A DNA stretch of 64,000 nt from an uncultured Mycobacterium sp. (GTDB lineage: Bacteria > Actinomycetota > Actinomycetes > Mycobacteriales > Mycobacteriaceae), in contig FLQS01000010.1 in the NCBI GenBank assembly GCA_900078375.1, forward strand, positions 1 to 64,000, written 5' to 3'. Of the stretch, positions 1 through 7,121 are shown one piece after another (within the stretch, counting starts at the first letter, position 1; every line of letters starts with the position of its first letter). The notes under the pieces were generated by a model, which saw only the letters and a program-made list of their open reading frames with translations, made no database searches and had not been told where the DNA came from. The translations under genes and the position numbers were made by a program.

Positions 1-430
1 CATCGACTCCCGAATGAAGTCACAACTGGCCATCCGGGCACTACACAGCGCGGTAGCCCGACGCGGAGATGTCGCGGGGTGCATTCTGCACTCGGATCGC
101 GGATCTCAGTTCCGGTCAAGGAAATTCGTACACGCCTTGAATCAACACGAGATGGTCGGCTCTATGGGCCGTGTCGGAGCCGCCGGCGACAACGCCGCCA
201 TGGAGAGCTTCTTTAGCCTGCTGCAGAAGAACGTGCTCGACCGCCGCCGCTGGGACACCCGAGAACAACTCCGCATCGCGATCGTCACCTGGATCGAGCG
301 CACCTACCACCGGCGCCGCCGCCAGTCCGGCCTCGGGCGGTTGACCCCGATCGAATTCGAAGCAATCATGACCACACCGGCCAGTCAGGCCGCGTGACCG
401 AAACTGTCACCTGATCGTGCAGCAGACCCA
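1..430 (+). mobile_element. IS3-family insertion sequence, right end
   Basis: The transposase stops at 397. The element's right inverted repeat should follow within a few tens of bases. The stretch 398-430 ends in AGCAGACCCA, which would fit an IS3-type terminal CA, but no left end is in view to confirm the repeat or a target duplication. The boundary is therefore an estimate. Confidence 0.45.
2..397 (+). CDS. IS3-family transposase OrfB, C-terminal part (cut by window edge)
   Basis: The visible 131 residues are the C-terminal half of a DDE integrase-core transposase. An LHSDRGSQF motif carries the second catalytic Asp. The third acidic residue lies in the N-A-A-M-E-S-F-F segment, and the usual IS3 C-terminal YHRRRRQSGLGRLTP-like tail follows. 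The reading frame is open to the window edge, so the start and first Asp lie outside. It catalyses cut-and-circularise transposition together with OrfA, which is not visible. It sits at the end of a short minus-strand operon that it appears to have truncated. Family assignment is firm; whether the complete element is active cannot be seen. Confidence 0.85.
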   Translation: MDSRMKSQLAIRALHSAVARRGDVAGCILHSDRGSQFRSRKFVHALNQHEMVGSMGRVGAAGDNAAMESFFSLLQKNVLDRRRWDTREQLRIAIVTWIERTYHRRRRQSGLGRLTPIEFEAIMTTPASQAA

Positions 431-530
431 ATCGGTTGAGTTCGTCGTTGGCTTCGGTACGGTCCGAGTCGAGGATCGGGAAGTGGGGCGAGCTGTCGAC
501 GAACGGCTCGGACGAGTGGTCGGTGGTCAT
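366..530 (-). pseudogene. Small gene truncated by the IS insertion
   Basis: The start ATG overlaps the stop of the upstream 61-aa gene as ATGA, so it looks translationally coupled to that operon. About the first 35-44 residues (starting MTTDHSSEPF) are native. The remainder reads through the antisense of the IS end and the transposase C-terminus. The original C-terminus has therefore been replaced by IS sequence. No function recognised. Confidence 0.4.
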
Positions 531-712
531 TGGTTGTGCGCCTTTCGGTAGCTGGTGAACCACGGACAGGTGTCGTCGTGGCGGATTTGCAGGTAGTAGA
601 AGCCGGGGACGGGCTCTGTAATCTCGGCTTCGCTGTCACAGTCGAGGCAGTGCGCGTTGTCGACGGCCTCCCGAACGTTCTTCGGCAGTCGACGGCGTCG
701 GCATCGGTTCAT
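527..712 (-). CDS. Small Cys-containing protein, function unknown
   Basis: A 61-aa protein whose ATG overlaps the stop of the RepA-like ATPase gene (ATGA), supporting this start over an in-frame GTG/ATG further upstream. The N-terminus is very basic (MNRCRRRRLPK). A CLDC pair near residues 22-25 and a later Cys around 49 could bind a metal, but spacing does not match a named finger. Small proteins of this type are common next to replication/primase genes in actinobacterial phages and islands. No function is assigned. Confidence 0.6.
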   Translation of the reverse strand: MNRCRRRRLPKNVREAVDNAHCLDCDSEAEITEPVPGFYYLQIRHDDTCPWFTSYRKAHNQ

Positions 713-1833
713 TGCCCGTCCTGCCAATCGGTGTCCGTTGTGTCCGTTGTGTCCGTTTGGAGGAGTTCGACCTGTTCGGGTTGGCCAGACGGTTCGTCAG
801 AAACGGACACTGCGGACACTGCGGACAGTGGTGCGTAGATACCTCGCGTGCGTTTGTCGATACGCCCGGCGTCGTGGAGTCGCCGTAGATACCGCCCCGC
901 CGTGTCGTTATCGATGCCCAGGTGCCCCGCTAGGTCGGCCTGACGTGTGCCGAGCGGTCGGCCGTTGACGAACGTCAGGGCGTCGAGACTGCGGTCCCCG
1001 AGGCTGTCGGAGTCTTTCCGCTTGGCCACTGTTGCGGCTGCGTCCATGAGGTCCATGCCGTCGAGCGACCAGCGGCCGCCTTCGGTGGTGAGGGCGTATT
1101 CGTTCTCGTGGACGTCGCGGCCGGTGACTGCCAGGACGGCGTTCTGGGCGTGGCGTTTACGGGACAGCACGAGCACGAAGTCAGCAGATCCGGCGATGCC
1201 TTGGGTGCCTGATACGGCGTCGATGAAGTCGGCGGACTCGGCTTTCCGGGTGTGGTGTACCAGCAACAGGCAGCCGCCGGGGACGTCGTCGATGCGCTGC
1301 TTGAGCGCACCGCCGATGCGGTAGTCGGCGGCGTAGGAATCCTCGTGTGGCGCCTTGGGAGGCTTCACTTTTCCGTACGTGTCGACGATGACCAGCGGAG
1401 CGTGGTCGCGGTGGCGGCGTAGGAACTCGTCGACGATGACCAGTGCCTCGTTTGAGGATGCGCGGGTGACGACTTCCAGCTGGCCGGGGAGCGCTTGGCC
1501 TTCCATGAGGGTGCGGAAGCGGGACTGTAGGCGGCGGTGCCCGTCTTCCAGTGCCAGGTACAGCACTGGTCGCTGTTTGACTAGGATCTTGCCGAACGCT
1601 GTTCCGCCTGCGGCACAGGCTAATCCGATGTTGGCGACCATCCATGACTTGCCGGCTTTCGGCGGTGCGACGAGCAGGCCCATACCCTCGGGCAGGATGC
1701 CCTCCACAGTCCATTCGAGCGGCGGGAATACTTGCGTGTCGAGCCACGCGGCGGTGACAGAGCGCTCGTCGTACAGGGCCGCTACCTCGCGGGCCGCCTC
1801 CATCTCCCGCCAAGTGTCGTCGTCGCCCGTCAC
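709..1833 (-). CDS. RepA-like AAA ATPase (hexameric helicase/primase-type) with C-terminal HTH
   Basis: A 374-aa P-loop ATPase of the RepA/RecA-like helicase family found in phages and integrative elements. The Walker A is APPKAGKSW near residue 57 and the Walker B is PLVIVDTYGK near 147. A VHHTRK segment follows near 195, as in RepA helicases. The last ~100 residues contain a winged-helix-like region (RQADLAGHLGIDNDTAGRYL) and a Thr/Asp-rich tail encoded by 9-nt tandem repeats. It starts with GTG inside a GTGA overlap with the preceding gene. Likely role: replication of the excised element. The helicase fold is well supported; the specific role is inferred. Confidence 0.8.
   Translation of the reverse strand: MTGDDDTWREMEAAREVAALYDERSVTAAWLDTQVFPPLEWTVEGILPEGMGLLVAPPKAGKSWMVANIGLACAAGGTAFGKILVKQRPVLYLALEDGHRRLQSRFRTLMEGQALPGQLEVVTRASSNEALVIVDEFLRRHRDHAPLVIVDTYGKVKPPKAPHEDSYAADYRIGGALKQRIDDVPGGCLLLVHHTRKAESADFIDAVSGTQGIAGSADFVLVLSRKRHAQNAVLAVTGRDVHENEYALTTEGGRWSLDGMDLMDAAATVAKRKDSDSLGDRSLDALTFVNGRPLGTRQADLAGHLGIDNDTAGRYLRRLHDAGRIDKRTRGIYAPLSAVSAVSVSDEPSGQPEQVELLQTDTTDTTDTDWQDGQ
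731..830. repeat. Paired 9-nt tandem repeats, inverted relative to each other
   Basis: GTGTCCGTT occurs three times head-to-tail at 731-757. CGGACACTG occurs twice and CGGACAGTG once at 804-830. The two arrays are roughly inverted copies (GTGTCCG versus CGGACAC), so the RNA could fold across the ~46-nt spacer. They encode the Thr-Asp and Ser-Ala-Val repeats at the C-terminus of the RepA-like protein. Confidence 0.8.
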
Positions 1834-2159
1834 GCGGCGACCTCCCAGCGTTCAGCCAGCATCCGTACGAGGCGTTGGTCGTCGCCTCCGCGACGCCACA
1901 GCACCCGCATCTCGGGAATGCGAGGGGCCGCCGTCAGGCCGAGGATGCCGAGATGTTCGACTGCATCCCGGTACCCGTCGACCATCCGCTCCGTGGGTTC
2001 AGGGTCGTCGTATCGCCAGGGATCGCGGTGGCCGGAGTGCAGCGGCTCCGTGCGCCAGCTCGCCGCGCGACGGCGGTGCAGCCCGGCGATATACTGTGTG
2101 CATCCCGTTGTTGTGGAATCCGCCCCGTTGCCCGCGGGGCGTTTTTCATTGGTGGGCAT
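1830..2159 (-). CDS. Hypothetical protein of the integrative-element operon
   Basis: A 109-aa protein beginning MPTNEKRPAG. The start is set by a strong Shine-Dalgarno (AGGAGG) seven bases upstream; longer versions of the frame run against the neighbouring HTH gene. It overlaps that upstream gene by 14 nt and the downstream ATPase by 4 nt, so all are one translationally coupled operon. Arg- and His-rich middle, no recognised domain. It may assist the RepA-like ATPase, but this is only a context inference. Confidence 0.6.
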   Translation of the reverse strand: MPTNEKRPAGNGADSTTTGCTQYIAGLHRRRAASWRTEPLHSGHRDPWRYDDPEPTERMVDGYRDAVEHLGILGLTAAPRIPEMRVLWRRGGDDQRLVRMLAERWEVAA

Positions 2160-2355
2160 CAAGTCCTCCTGTGATGCTGTTGATGTAGCTGGCGATGGAT
2201 TCGCCAGTAATGAAGGCGCGGCGTCCGATGCGGGCGCGGACCAGGTGGCCCTCCTCGATGAGCCGGTAGAGAGTCGTTCGCCCGATGCCGCCGAGTTCGT
2301 TTTGCGCGTCCTCGATGGGTACGAGGTGGCGCACAAGTTCGCGTGTTTCTGGCAT
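2146..2355 (-). CDS. Excisionase/AlpA-type helix-turn-helix protein
   Basis: A 69-aa protein with the MerR-like winged HTH typical of Xis/AlpA. IEDAQNELGGIGRTTLYRLI is the recognition region, followed by the wing VRARIGRRAFITGESIASYI. The start ATG has a GGGGGTG ribosome site just upstream (GAAAGGGGGTGAAT ATG). It is the first gene of the leftward operon and is divergent from the integrase operon. The likely roles are directionality factor for excision and control of the shared promoter region. Choosing between Xis and pure regulator is not possible from sequence alone. Confidence 0.75.
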   Translation of the reverse strand: MPETRELVRHLVPIEDAQNELGGIGRTTLYRLIEEGHLVRARIGRRAFITGESIASYINSITGGLDAHQ

Positions 2356-2464
2356 ATTCACCCCCTTTCGAGATGTGTTGTTGCCCTGTGCTTTTGGTCT
2401 CTGTGGACTTGTCAAACTGCGTTCGCCTCTGTGCCCTGGCGGTTGCCGGTGCGTCCTGGCGGTA

Positions 2465-2508
2465 TTGACATAGTGCAGAGTTAAGTGCACAGTGGGCAAC
2501 ATTGCACT
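2465..2508. promoter_or_regulatory. Divergent promoter/operator with AGTGCA half-sites
   Basis: A consensus -35 (TTGACA, 2465-2470) faces the plus strand. Immediately downstream, AGTGCAGAGT (2472-2481) and AGTGCACAGT (2484-2493) form direct repeats 12 bp apart. A third half-site in inverse orientation, TGCACT, lies at 2503-2508. Repeats spaced near one helical turn between the HTH and integrase operons suggest an operator or Xis-binding cluster. The repeats are visible; the binder is inferred. Confidence 0.55.
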
Positions 2509-2533
2509 CTGTACCGCAATGGGAGGTGGCTTA

Positions 2534-3250
2534 ATGGCGACGTATCACCGGATGCACGATGAGCCGACAACGGTGGAGGCCGCCGACGGCCGTATGCGAT
2601 TCGTGATCTCGGGCGATTTCATGGCCTTCGGTATCGCCGGGCAACCCGTGTTCTCTGTCGAGGGCGAGGCGCCCGGACGGATCAGTGGGCAGTTGCCCGA
2701 CTCGGACGGCTCAGCGATCGCCGAGGGTGAGTGGAGTCCGTCAATGAGGTTCCTGCCGACGTGGGTCGAATTCGATCTGTTCGGCCGTGACGAGCCTGAC
2801 CTTCACTGCAGGGTCGAACTGAGGGACGGTGTGCCAAAACTGGTCGAGTTGTCCTATCGCGCAAACGAAAGTCAGAGCGAGATCCGCCAGAAGCATTTGC
2901 GCGAGACCGAGCTGGCATCGCTAGTCAATACGGTCTATCGAAACTGGATTCGTGAGGTTCGCGATGTCTGGCGTGATCATTCCGGCGGCTTCGGCGTTCC
3001 TGCGGTCGGCGAAGAGCAGGACCGCATCCTTCGCAACGTCGTCTACGACATGAAGGCAGGTCGCCGACATATCAACGCCGAGTTGCTGAGTCAGGTGGCC
3101 GAGGTCTACCGAGACAACTTCGATCACGCGCCCGCCGAGGCAGTCGCACGGGTTTTCGGGGTCAGGCCGCGCATGGCCCATGAGTACATCAAGCGCGCCC
3201 GCGAGCGCGGATTCCTACCGCCCACTACCCAAGGAAAGAAGAAGGCGTGA
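2534..3250 (+). CDS. Uncharacterised protein with C-terminal HTH, upstream of integrase
   Basis: A 238-aa protein. The start at ATG 2534 follows GGGAGGTGG; an upstream in-frame ATG lacks a ribosome site. The N-terminal ~110 residues look like a beta-rich domain with no match I recognise. Residues ~190-230 (VAEVYRDNFDHAPAEAVARV and the following VRPRMAHEYIKRARERG) resemble an HTH of the WhiA/sigma-region type. Its stop overlaps the integrase start (TGATG), so the two are co-translated. A regulator or accessory protein of integration is plausible but unproven. Confidence 0.65.
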   Translation: MATYHRMHDEPTTVEAADGRMRFVISGDFMAFGIAGQPVFSVEGEAPGRISGQLPDSDGSAIAEGEWSPSMRFLPTWVEFDLFGRDEPDLHCRVELRDGVPKLVELSYRANESQSEIRQKHLRETELASLVNTVYRNWIREVRDVWRDHSGGFGVPAVGEEQDRILRNVVYDMKAGRRHINAELLSQVAEVYRDNFDHAPAEAVARVFGVRPRMAHEYIKRARERGFLPPTTQGKKKA

Positions 3251-4440
3251 TGACCAAGCGTCAGCAATTGCCGCCGCAGATCAAGAAAATCGAAGTCAAG
3301 GACCGCAGCACGGGCAAAACCGTTGTGCGCTACCAGGTGACAGTCGACGCAGGCCGCGACCCCGAGACTGGCAAGCGGAAACAGACGCGCACACGGTTCA
3401 CGGCAGAGAAGGATGCCCGCGACTACTTATCGACCACCCAGGCCGCGGTAGCTGTCGGAACCTATGTCACCCGCAGCAAGCGGACAGTGCGCCAGGTCGT
3501 TGACGAATGGCTGGCTTCGAAGCACAACCTGAAGCCCTCGACGCTACTCGGACACAGATCCAAGCTGTCAGCCGTCACCGACGAACTCGGCGGCATCGAG
3601 ATCCAGAAGCTATCGAAGGCCCATCTCGACGACCTCGTGAGGCGGTTACGAGCCGGCGAGGTCGAAGGCCGTTCTGCCTGGTCGCCTCGATCGGTGAACT
3701 ACATGCTGTCGATCTTCACATCGGCGCTGCAGTCCGAGCTGAGGCAGGGCAACGTCGTCCGCAACGTCGCGGCGCTCGTCGAGCGCATGGACGAGTCGGG
3801 ACGTGCCGAGATGAAGACGCTCACGCAAGAGCAGATGTTCCGCATCCTCGACCATGAATGCCAGGATCGGCACCTGTGGACGCTCGCCCTGTACGGACTG
3901 CGTCGGGGTGAGATCGCGGGCCTGAAGTGGTCGTCTGTCGACCTAAGCGGCGGAACCGTGACGATCGAAGAGAACCGGGTCGTCGTCGAGCGCCAGGTGT
4001 TGACGGGGGCACCGAAGTCGAAGAAGTCGAAGCGGACTCTTCCGATGCCCACCGAGGTCGTCGCCGTGCTGAAGGCCGTGCGCAAGCGTCAGATCGAGGA
4101 TCGCCTTGTCGCGGGCTCGCAGTATCAAGGCGGCGAGTACGTCGCTAGTAGCCAACTCGGCGAACCTCTGCACCCTGACGCCATCACGTCGCGGTGGGAG
4201 AAGCTGCTCAAGGATCTCGGCATCCCGGCCGTGCGGCTGCACGACGCTAGGCATTCGTGCGCCACCTTGATGCACCTCCGGGGAGTGCCGATAGCCGTGA
4301 TCGCGGCGTGGCTAGGGCATGCGTCGGCGGCGTTCACGATGGCGACCTATGCGCACAGCCAGGACGACGCACTGAAGGCGGCGGCGAGCAGTTTCGGGCG
4401 AGTTGTGACAACTCGTGACACCGAGACCGGGGCCACGTGA
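3250..4440 (+). CDS. Tyrosine-family site-specific integrase
   Basis: A 396-aa phage-type integrase. Residues ~5-60 form an arm-type DNA-binding domain (KIEVKDRSTGKTVVRYQVTV). Residues ~75-180 are the SAM-like core-binding domain. The catalytic domain shows Arg in LYGLRRGEIAG (~215), Lys in the PKSKKSKRTLP hairpin, H-D-A-R-H (~330), a GH pair in AAWLGHAS, and the nucleophile Tyr in MATYAHSQ (~366). All catalytic residues are present, so it should be active. It ends 46 bp from the 3' end of a tRNA-Met gene, the natural attachment site for this class. An alternative GTG start lies one codon upstream. Confidence 0.93.
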   Translation: MTKRQQLPPQIKKIEVKDRSTGKTVVRYQVTVDAGRDPETGKRKQTRTRFTAEKDARDYLSTTQAAVAVGTYVTRSKRTVRQVVDEWLASKHNLKPSTLLGHRSKLSAVTDELGGIEIQKLSKAHLDDLVRRLRAGEVEGRSAWSPRSVNYMLSIFTSALQSELRQGNVVRNVAALVERMDESGRAEMKTLTQEQMFRILDHECQDRHLWTLALYGLRRGEIAGLKWSSVDLSGGTVTIEENRVVVERQVLTGAPKSKKSKRTLPMPTEVVAVLKAVRKRQIEDRLVAGSQYQGGEYVASSQLGEPLHPDAITSRWEKLLKDLGIPAVRLHDARHSCATLMHLRGVPIAVIAAWLGHASAAFTMATYAHSQDDALKAAASSFGRVVTTRDTETGAT

Positions 4441-4485
4441 TGGCCCTTGGCACGAAATAGCCCGATGAGCTGTGCCTTCCTCCTG

Positions 4486-4559
4486 TGGGGCGGGCGGGGC
4501 TCGAACCCGCGACCTACGGATTATGAGTCCGCGGCTCTAACCGACTGAGCTACCGCCCC
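4486..4559 (-). tRNA. tRNA-Met (anticodon CAT)
   Basis: A 74-nt cloverleaf is readable on the minus strand. The acceptor stem GGGGCGG pairs with CCGCCCC plus discriminator A. The D arm begins TAGCTCAGTCGG. The anticodon loop is CTCATAA, giving CAT. The T arm is GCGGG-TTCGAGC-CCCGC. CCA is not encoded. CAT could also be the Ile2 tRNA read after lysidine modification; elongator Met is the likelier call. The gene is intact and doubles as the integration site for the adjoining integrase. Confidence 0.9.
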
Positions 4560-4649
4560 TAGTGCGCATATCGCGGCAACCATGGTCCCATGCCGCGCTA
4601 CGCACGCGACATTCTGCCCGATCCGGGCCGCGCCGCAAGCAGTGACATC

Positions 4650-5693
4650 ATGGACAGGGTGTCTGTGTCCAGCGCTTTCGCCTCCGACAATGCCGCGCCC
4701 GCACACCCCAAGGCCCTCGAAGCCATCCTGGCCACCAACGAGGGCACCACGACGTCCTACGGCGGCGACCCGATCACCGGGCGCGCCGCCGGCCGCGTCA
4801 AAGATATCTTCGACTCCCCTAACGCCGATGTCCTGTTCGCCTTCACCGGCACCGGCGCCAACATCATCGCGCTAGCCTCCGCAGTCCGGCCCTGGCACGA
4901 GATCCTCTGCAGCGATATCGCGCATTCCCTGCTCGACGAGGCCGGCGGTCCGGTCCTGGTCTCCGGTGCCAGCCTCGTCGCACTGCCCAGTGACGACGGC
5001 ATCATCGACCCGGCCCTGTTGGATCGCCGCATCACCCGCCGCGGCGACGTCCACCACTCTCAGCCCCGCATCGTCACCATCACCCAGTCCACCGAGAACG
5101 GGCGGCTCTGGCAGCCCGATACCATCGCCGAATTCATCGACCATGCCCACGATCTCGACCTGTTGGTGCACGTCGATGGCTCGCGAGTCGCCAACGCGAT
5201 TGCCGCCCTTGATGTCGCACCGCCCCAGGCCGTCGGCGACGCCGACATCGTCACCATCGGCGGCACCAAGAACGGCATGCTGTTCGGCGACGCGATCCTG
5301 GTCCGCCGCCCCGAACACTTCACCGGCATCGAGTTCGTCCAAAAGCAGATCGGCCATCTTGCCAGCAAACACCGCTATGTCTCAGCACAATTCGACGCCA
5401 TGCTCGCCGACGGCACCTGGCTTCACGCGGCCGCACACGCCAACGCAATGGCCGCCCGGCTCAGCACCGGCATCACCGGCCTCGGCCTGCACCTGAGCTC
5501 CCCGACCGAAGCCAACGAGGTGTTCGTCGACCTTCCGGCCGAGGCGCTCGCCGCGGTACGAGAGCACTTCGCCGTCCATTCACCCGACCCGCACAAGCCG
5601 GCGGTAAGGTTCGTCTGTTCGTGGGCGACCACCGACGACGACGTCGACGCCGCCCTGCACGCACTGTCGGAAGCCCAGGATCGCATCATCTGA
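4650..5693 (+). CDS. Threonine aldolase/beta-eliminating lyase family PLP enzyme
   Basis: A fold-type I PLP enzyme of the low-specificity threonine aldolase family, which cleaves beta-hydroxy amino acids to glycine and an aldehyde. The N-terminus reads FASDNAAPAHP, as in the family. The GDPITGRAA segment lies near residue 40, HVDGSR holds the PLP-binding Asp near 180, and the Schiff-base Lys is in GGTKNGML near 205. Length (~347 aa) is normal. The start is uncertain: ATG 4650, GTG 4659 or a longer ATG at 4590, none with a strong ribosome site. Followed 12 bp later by a phosphatase gene, probably in one operon. Confidence 0.85.
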   Translation: MDRVSVSSAFASDNAAPAHPKALEAILATNEGTTTSYGGDPITGRAAGRVKDIFDSPNADVLFAFTGTGANIIALASAVRPWHEILCSDIAHSLLDEAGGPVLVSGASLVALPSDDGIIDPALLDRRITRRGDVHHSQPRIVTITQSTENGRLWQPDTIAEFIDHAHDLDLLVHVDGSRVANAIAALDVAPPQAVGDADIVTIGGTKNGMLFGDAILVRRPEHFTGIEFVQKQIGHLASKHRYVSAQFDAMLADGTWLHAAAHANAMAARLSTGITGLGLHLSSPTEANEVFVDLPAEALAAVREHFAVHSPDPHKPAVRFVCSWATTDDDVDAALHALSEAQDRII

Positions 5694-5705
5694 AGGAGCG
5701 CCGGG

Positions 5706-6269
5706 ATGTCAGTCACCACGGTGTATCTGGCCCGGCACGGCCGCACCGCGTTCAACGCCGAGGACCGCATGCGCGGGCTGAGCGACCCGCCGCTCGACGA
5801 GATCGGCATCGCCGAGGCGCAGAAGCTGGCCAAAGCGCTGGCCGACAAAGGCGCGGCCACCGTGATCAGCAGTCCGCTGCAGCGCGCAGTCGCCACCGCG
5901 CAATCGATCGCCGATGCCGCCGGCGTACCCGCGACCGTCGACATCCGGCTCAATGACCGCGACTACGGCCCGCACACCGGCGCCAAGCGCGCCGAGGTCA
6001 TCGCCCGCTACGGCAGCATCGACAACGCCCCGGGGGTCGAGCCGCTGGCGGCTGTCCGGCAGCGTGCCCTGGCCGCCTTCACCGCGCTGGTCGACGAATA
6101 TGACGGCGGCCCTTTGGTTCTCGTCAGCCACGATGCGTTCAACCGCGCACTACTGGGCCAGATCGACCCCACCCTGACCGATGCCCCGCAGCGCACCGCG
6201 TGCTGGAACAAGCTCACCCACGTCGACGGCATCTGGCGCGTCGAGGAATACGACCAGAAGCCCGACTAG
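5706..6269 (+). CDS. Histidine phosphatase family protein (phosphoglycerate mutase-like)
   Basis: A 187-aa single-domain protein. The ARHGRTAFN motif at residues 9-17 carries the phosphorylated His. The second catalytic region is LVSHDAFNRALL near 140, with Glu replaced by the acidic pair upstream as in many small phosphatases. A ribosome site (GAAGGAG) precedes ATG. It removes phosphate from a small metabolite; the substrate cannot be read. Its stop overlaps, tail to tail by 4 nt, the convergent gene downstream. Confidence 0.85.
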   Translation: MSVTTVYLARHGRTAFNAEDRMRGLSDPPLDEIGIAEAQKLAKALADKGAATVISSPLQRAVATAQSIADAAGVPATVDIRLNDRDYGPHTGAKRAEVIARYGSIDNAPGVEPLAAVRQRALAAFTALVDEYDGGPLVLVSHDAFNRALLGQIDPTLTDAPQRTACWNKLTHVDGIWRVEEYDQKPD

Positions 6270-7114
6270 AGCTCCGCGAATACGGTCTGGCCGTCCGCAT
6301 CGATGACATAGCGGTCGGTGCCCTCCGCGACGCGGGCCTGATCGGCCTTCAACGACACCGCAATCTTGTTGCTGGCATTGCGCATCACGTCCAGTGTCAG
6401 CTCGCGGGCCTGCTCCTGCGAGAAGTGCTCCCGCACAGCGGAAGCCACCGCCGGGCTGATCCGCGCCGGCGACCAGATCAGCGCGTCGGTATAACGCAGC
6501 GCAGCCTTGTGCGCGTCGGTCAGCAGCTCGGAGGACTCAAAGTGCTCGATATCGTCGTACATCGACTCGCTGCCACCGGCATCCAGGGCATTGCCCTCGC
6601 GCAGCGACTTGCACAGCCGGCAGTTGTGCGCGACCGCCCCGCGCAGCCGCACCACCTCGGTCGTCACCGGGTCCAGCGACTTGAGCCGCGCCACCCCCGG
6701 CAGCAGCTGGTTGAACAGCACGTCGGCGGCGTCGATGCCCGGGTCCCATACCGGCTCCTCGGGCACCCAGCCCACCGGCAGGCCCAGCACCTCCAGCCCG
6801 TTGCGCACCCGCGGCAGGAGGTCGGCGAAGAACATCTGGATGACGGCGCCGAACGCCCCCGCCCCCAGCGCGGAGGTCAGCGACTCCCGCTGGCGATCGG
6901 AGATCGCCGCGACATCGATGCTGAACTGCTCGGCGAACTCGGCCACCACCGTCTCGGCGTCCGTCTCCGGCGCGCTCACCGGCGTCTGCGCGGGCAGCGG
7001 CGTCAGCGACAGCGTGTCACCGCACGTCGCGCGGATCAGTCCCAGCAACCGCTGCTGGTCGGCCGGTGACTGCACCACCAGTTGGGTCAGTACTGCATCA
7101 AGATCGTCAGCCAT
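6266..7114 (-). CDS. Carboxymuconolactone decarboxylase/AhpD-like family protein
   Basis: A 282-aa all-alpha protein of the CMD/AhpD superfamily. The signature is HNCRLCKSLREGNAL near residue 165, where the C-x-x-C pair is the redox centre of AhpD-type members. It resembles peroxidase-related or uncharacterised actinobacterial members rather than true decarboxylases. It starts 7 bp after tldE ends and so is probably the last gene of the tldD-tldE operon. Role likely in redox or alkyl-hydroperoxide handling; substrate unknown. Confidence 0.75.
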   Translation of the reverse strand: MADDLDAVLTQLVVQSPADQQRLLGLIRATCGDTLSLTPLPAQTPVSAPETDAETVVAEFAEQFSIDVAAISDRQRESLTSALGAGAFGAVIQMFFADLLPRVRNGLEVLGLPVGWVPEEPVWDPGIDAADVLFNQLLPGVARLKSLDPVTTEVVRLRGAVAHNCRLCKSLREGNALDAGGSESMYDDIEHFESSELLTDAHKAALRYTDALIWSPARISPAVASAVREHFSQEQARELTLDVMRNASNKIAVSLKADQARVAEGTDRYVIDADGQTVFAEL

Positions 7115-7121
7115 GTCTGGA

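Larger units (their letters stand above)
1..4486. mobile_element. Integrative element in tRNA-Met, right end
   Basis: Integrase adjacent to a tRNA 3' end, a divergent Xis-like/RepA-like operon and an IS insertion together define one end of an integrated element (small ICE, satellite or prophage remnant). Structural phage genes and conjugation genes are absent from the visible part. The opposite att site, a copy of the tRNA 3' end, must lie left of the window. Confidence 0.7.
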
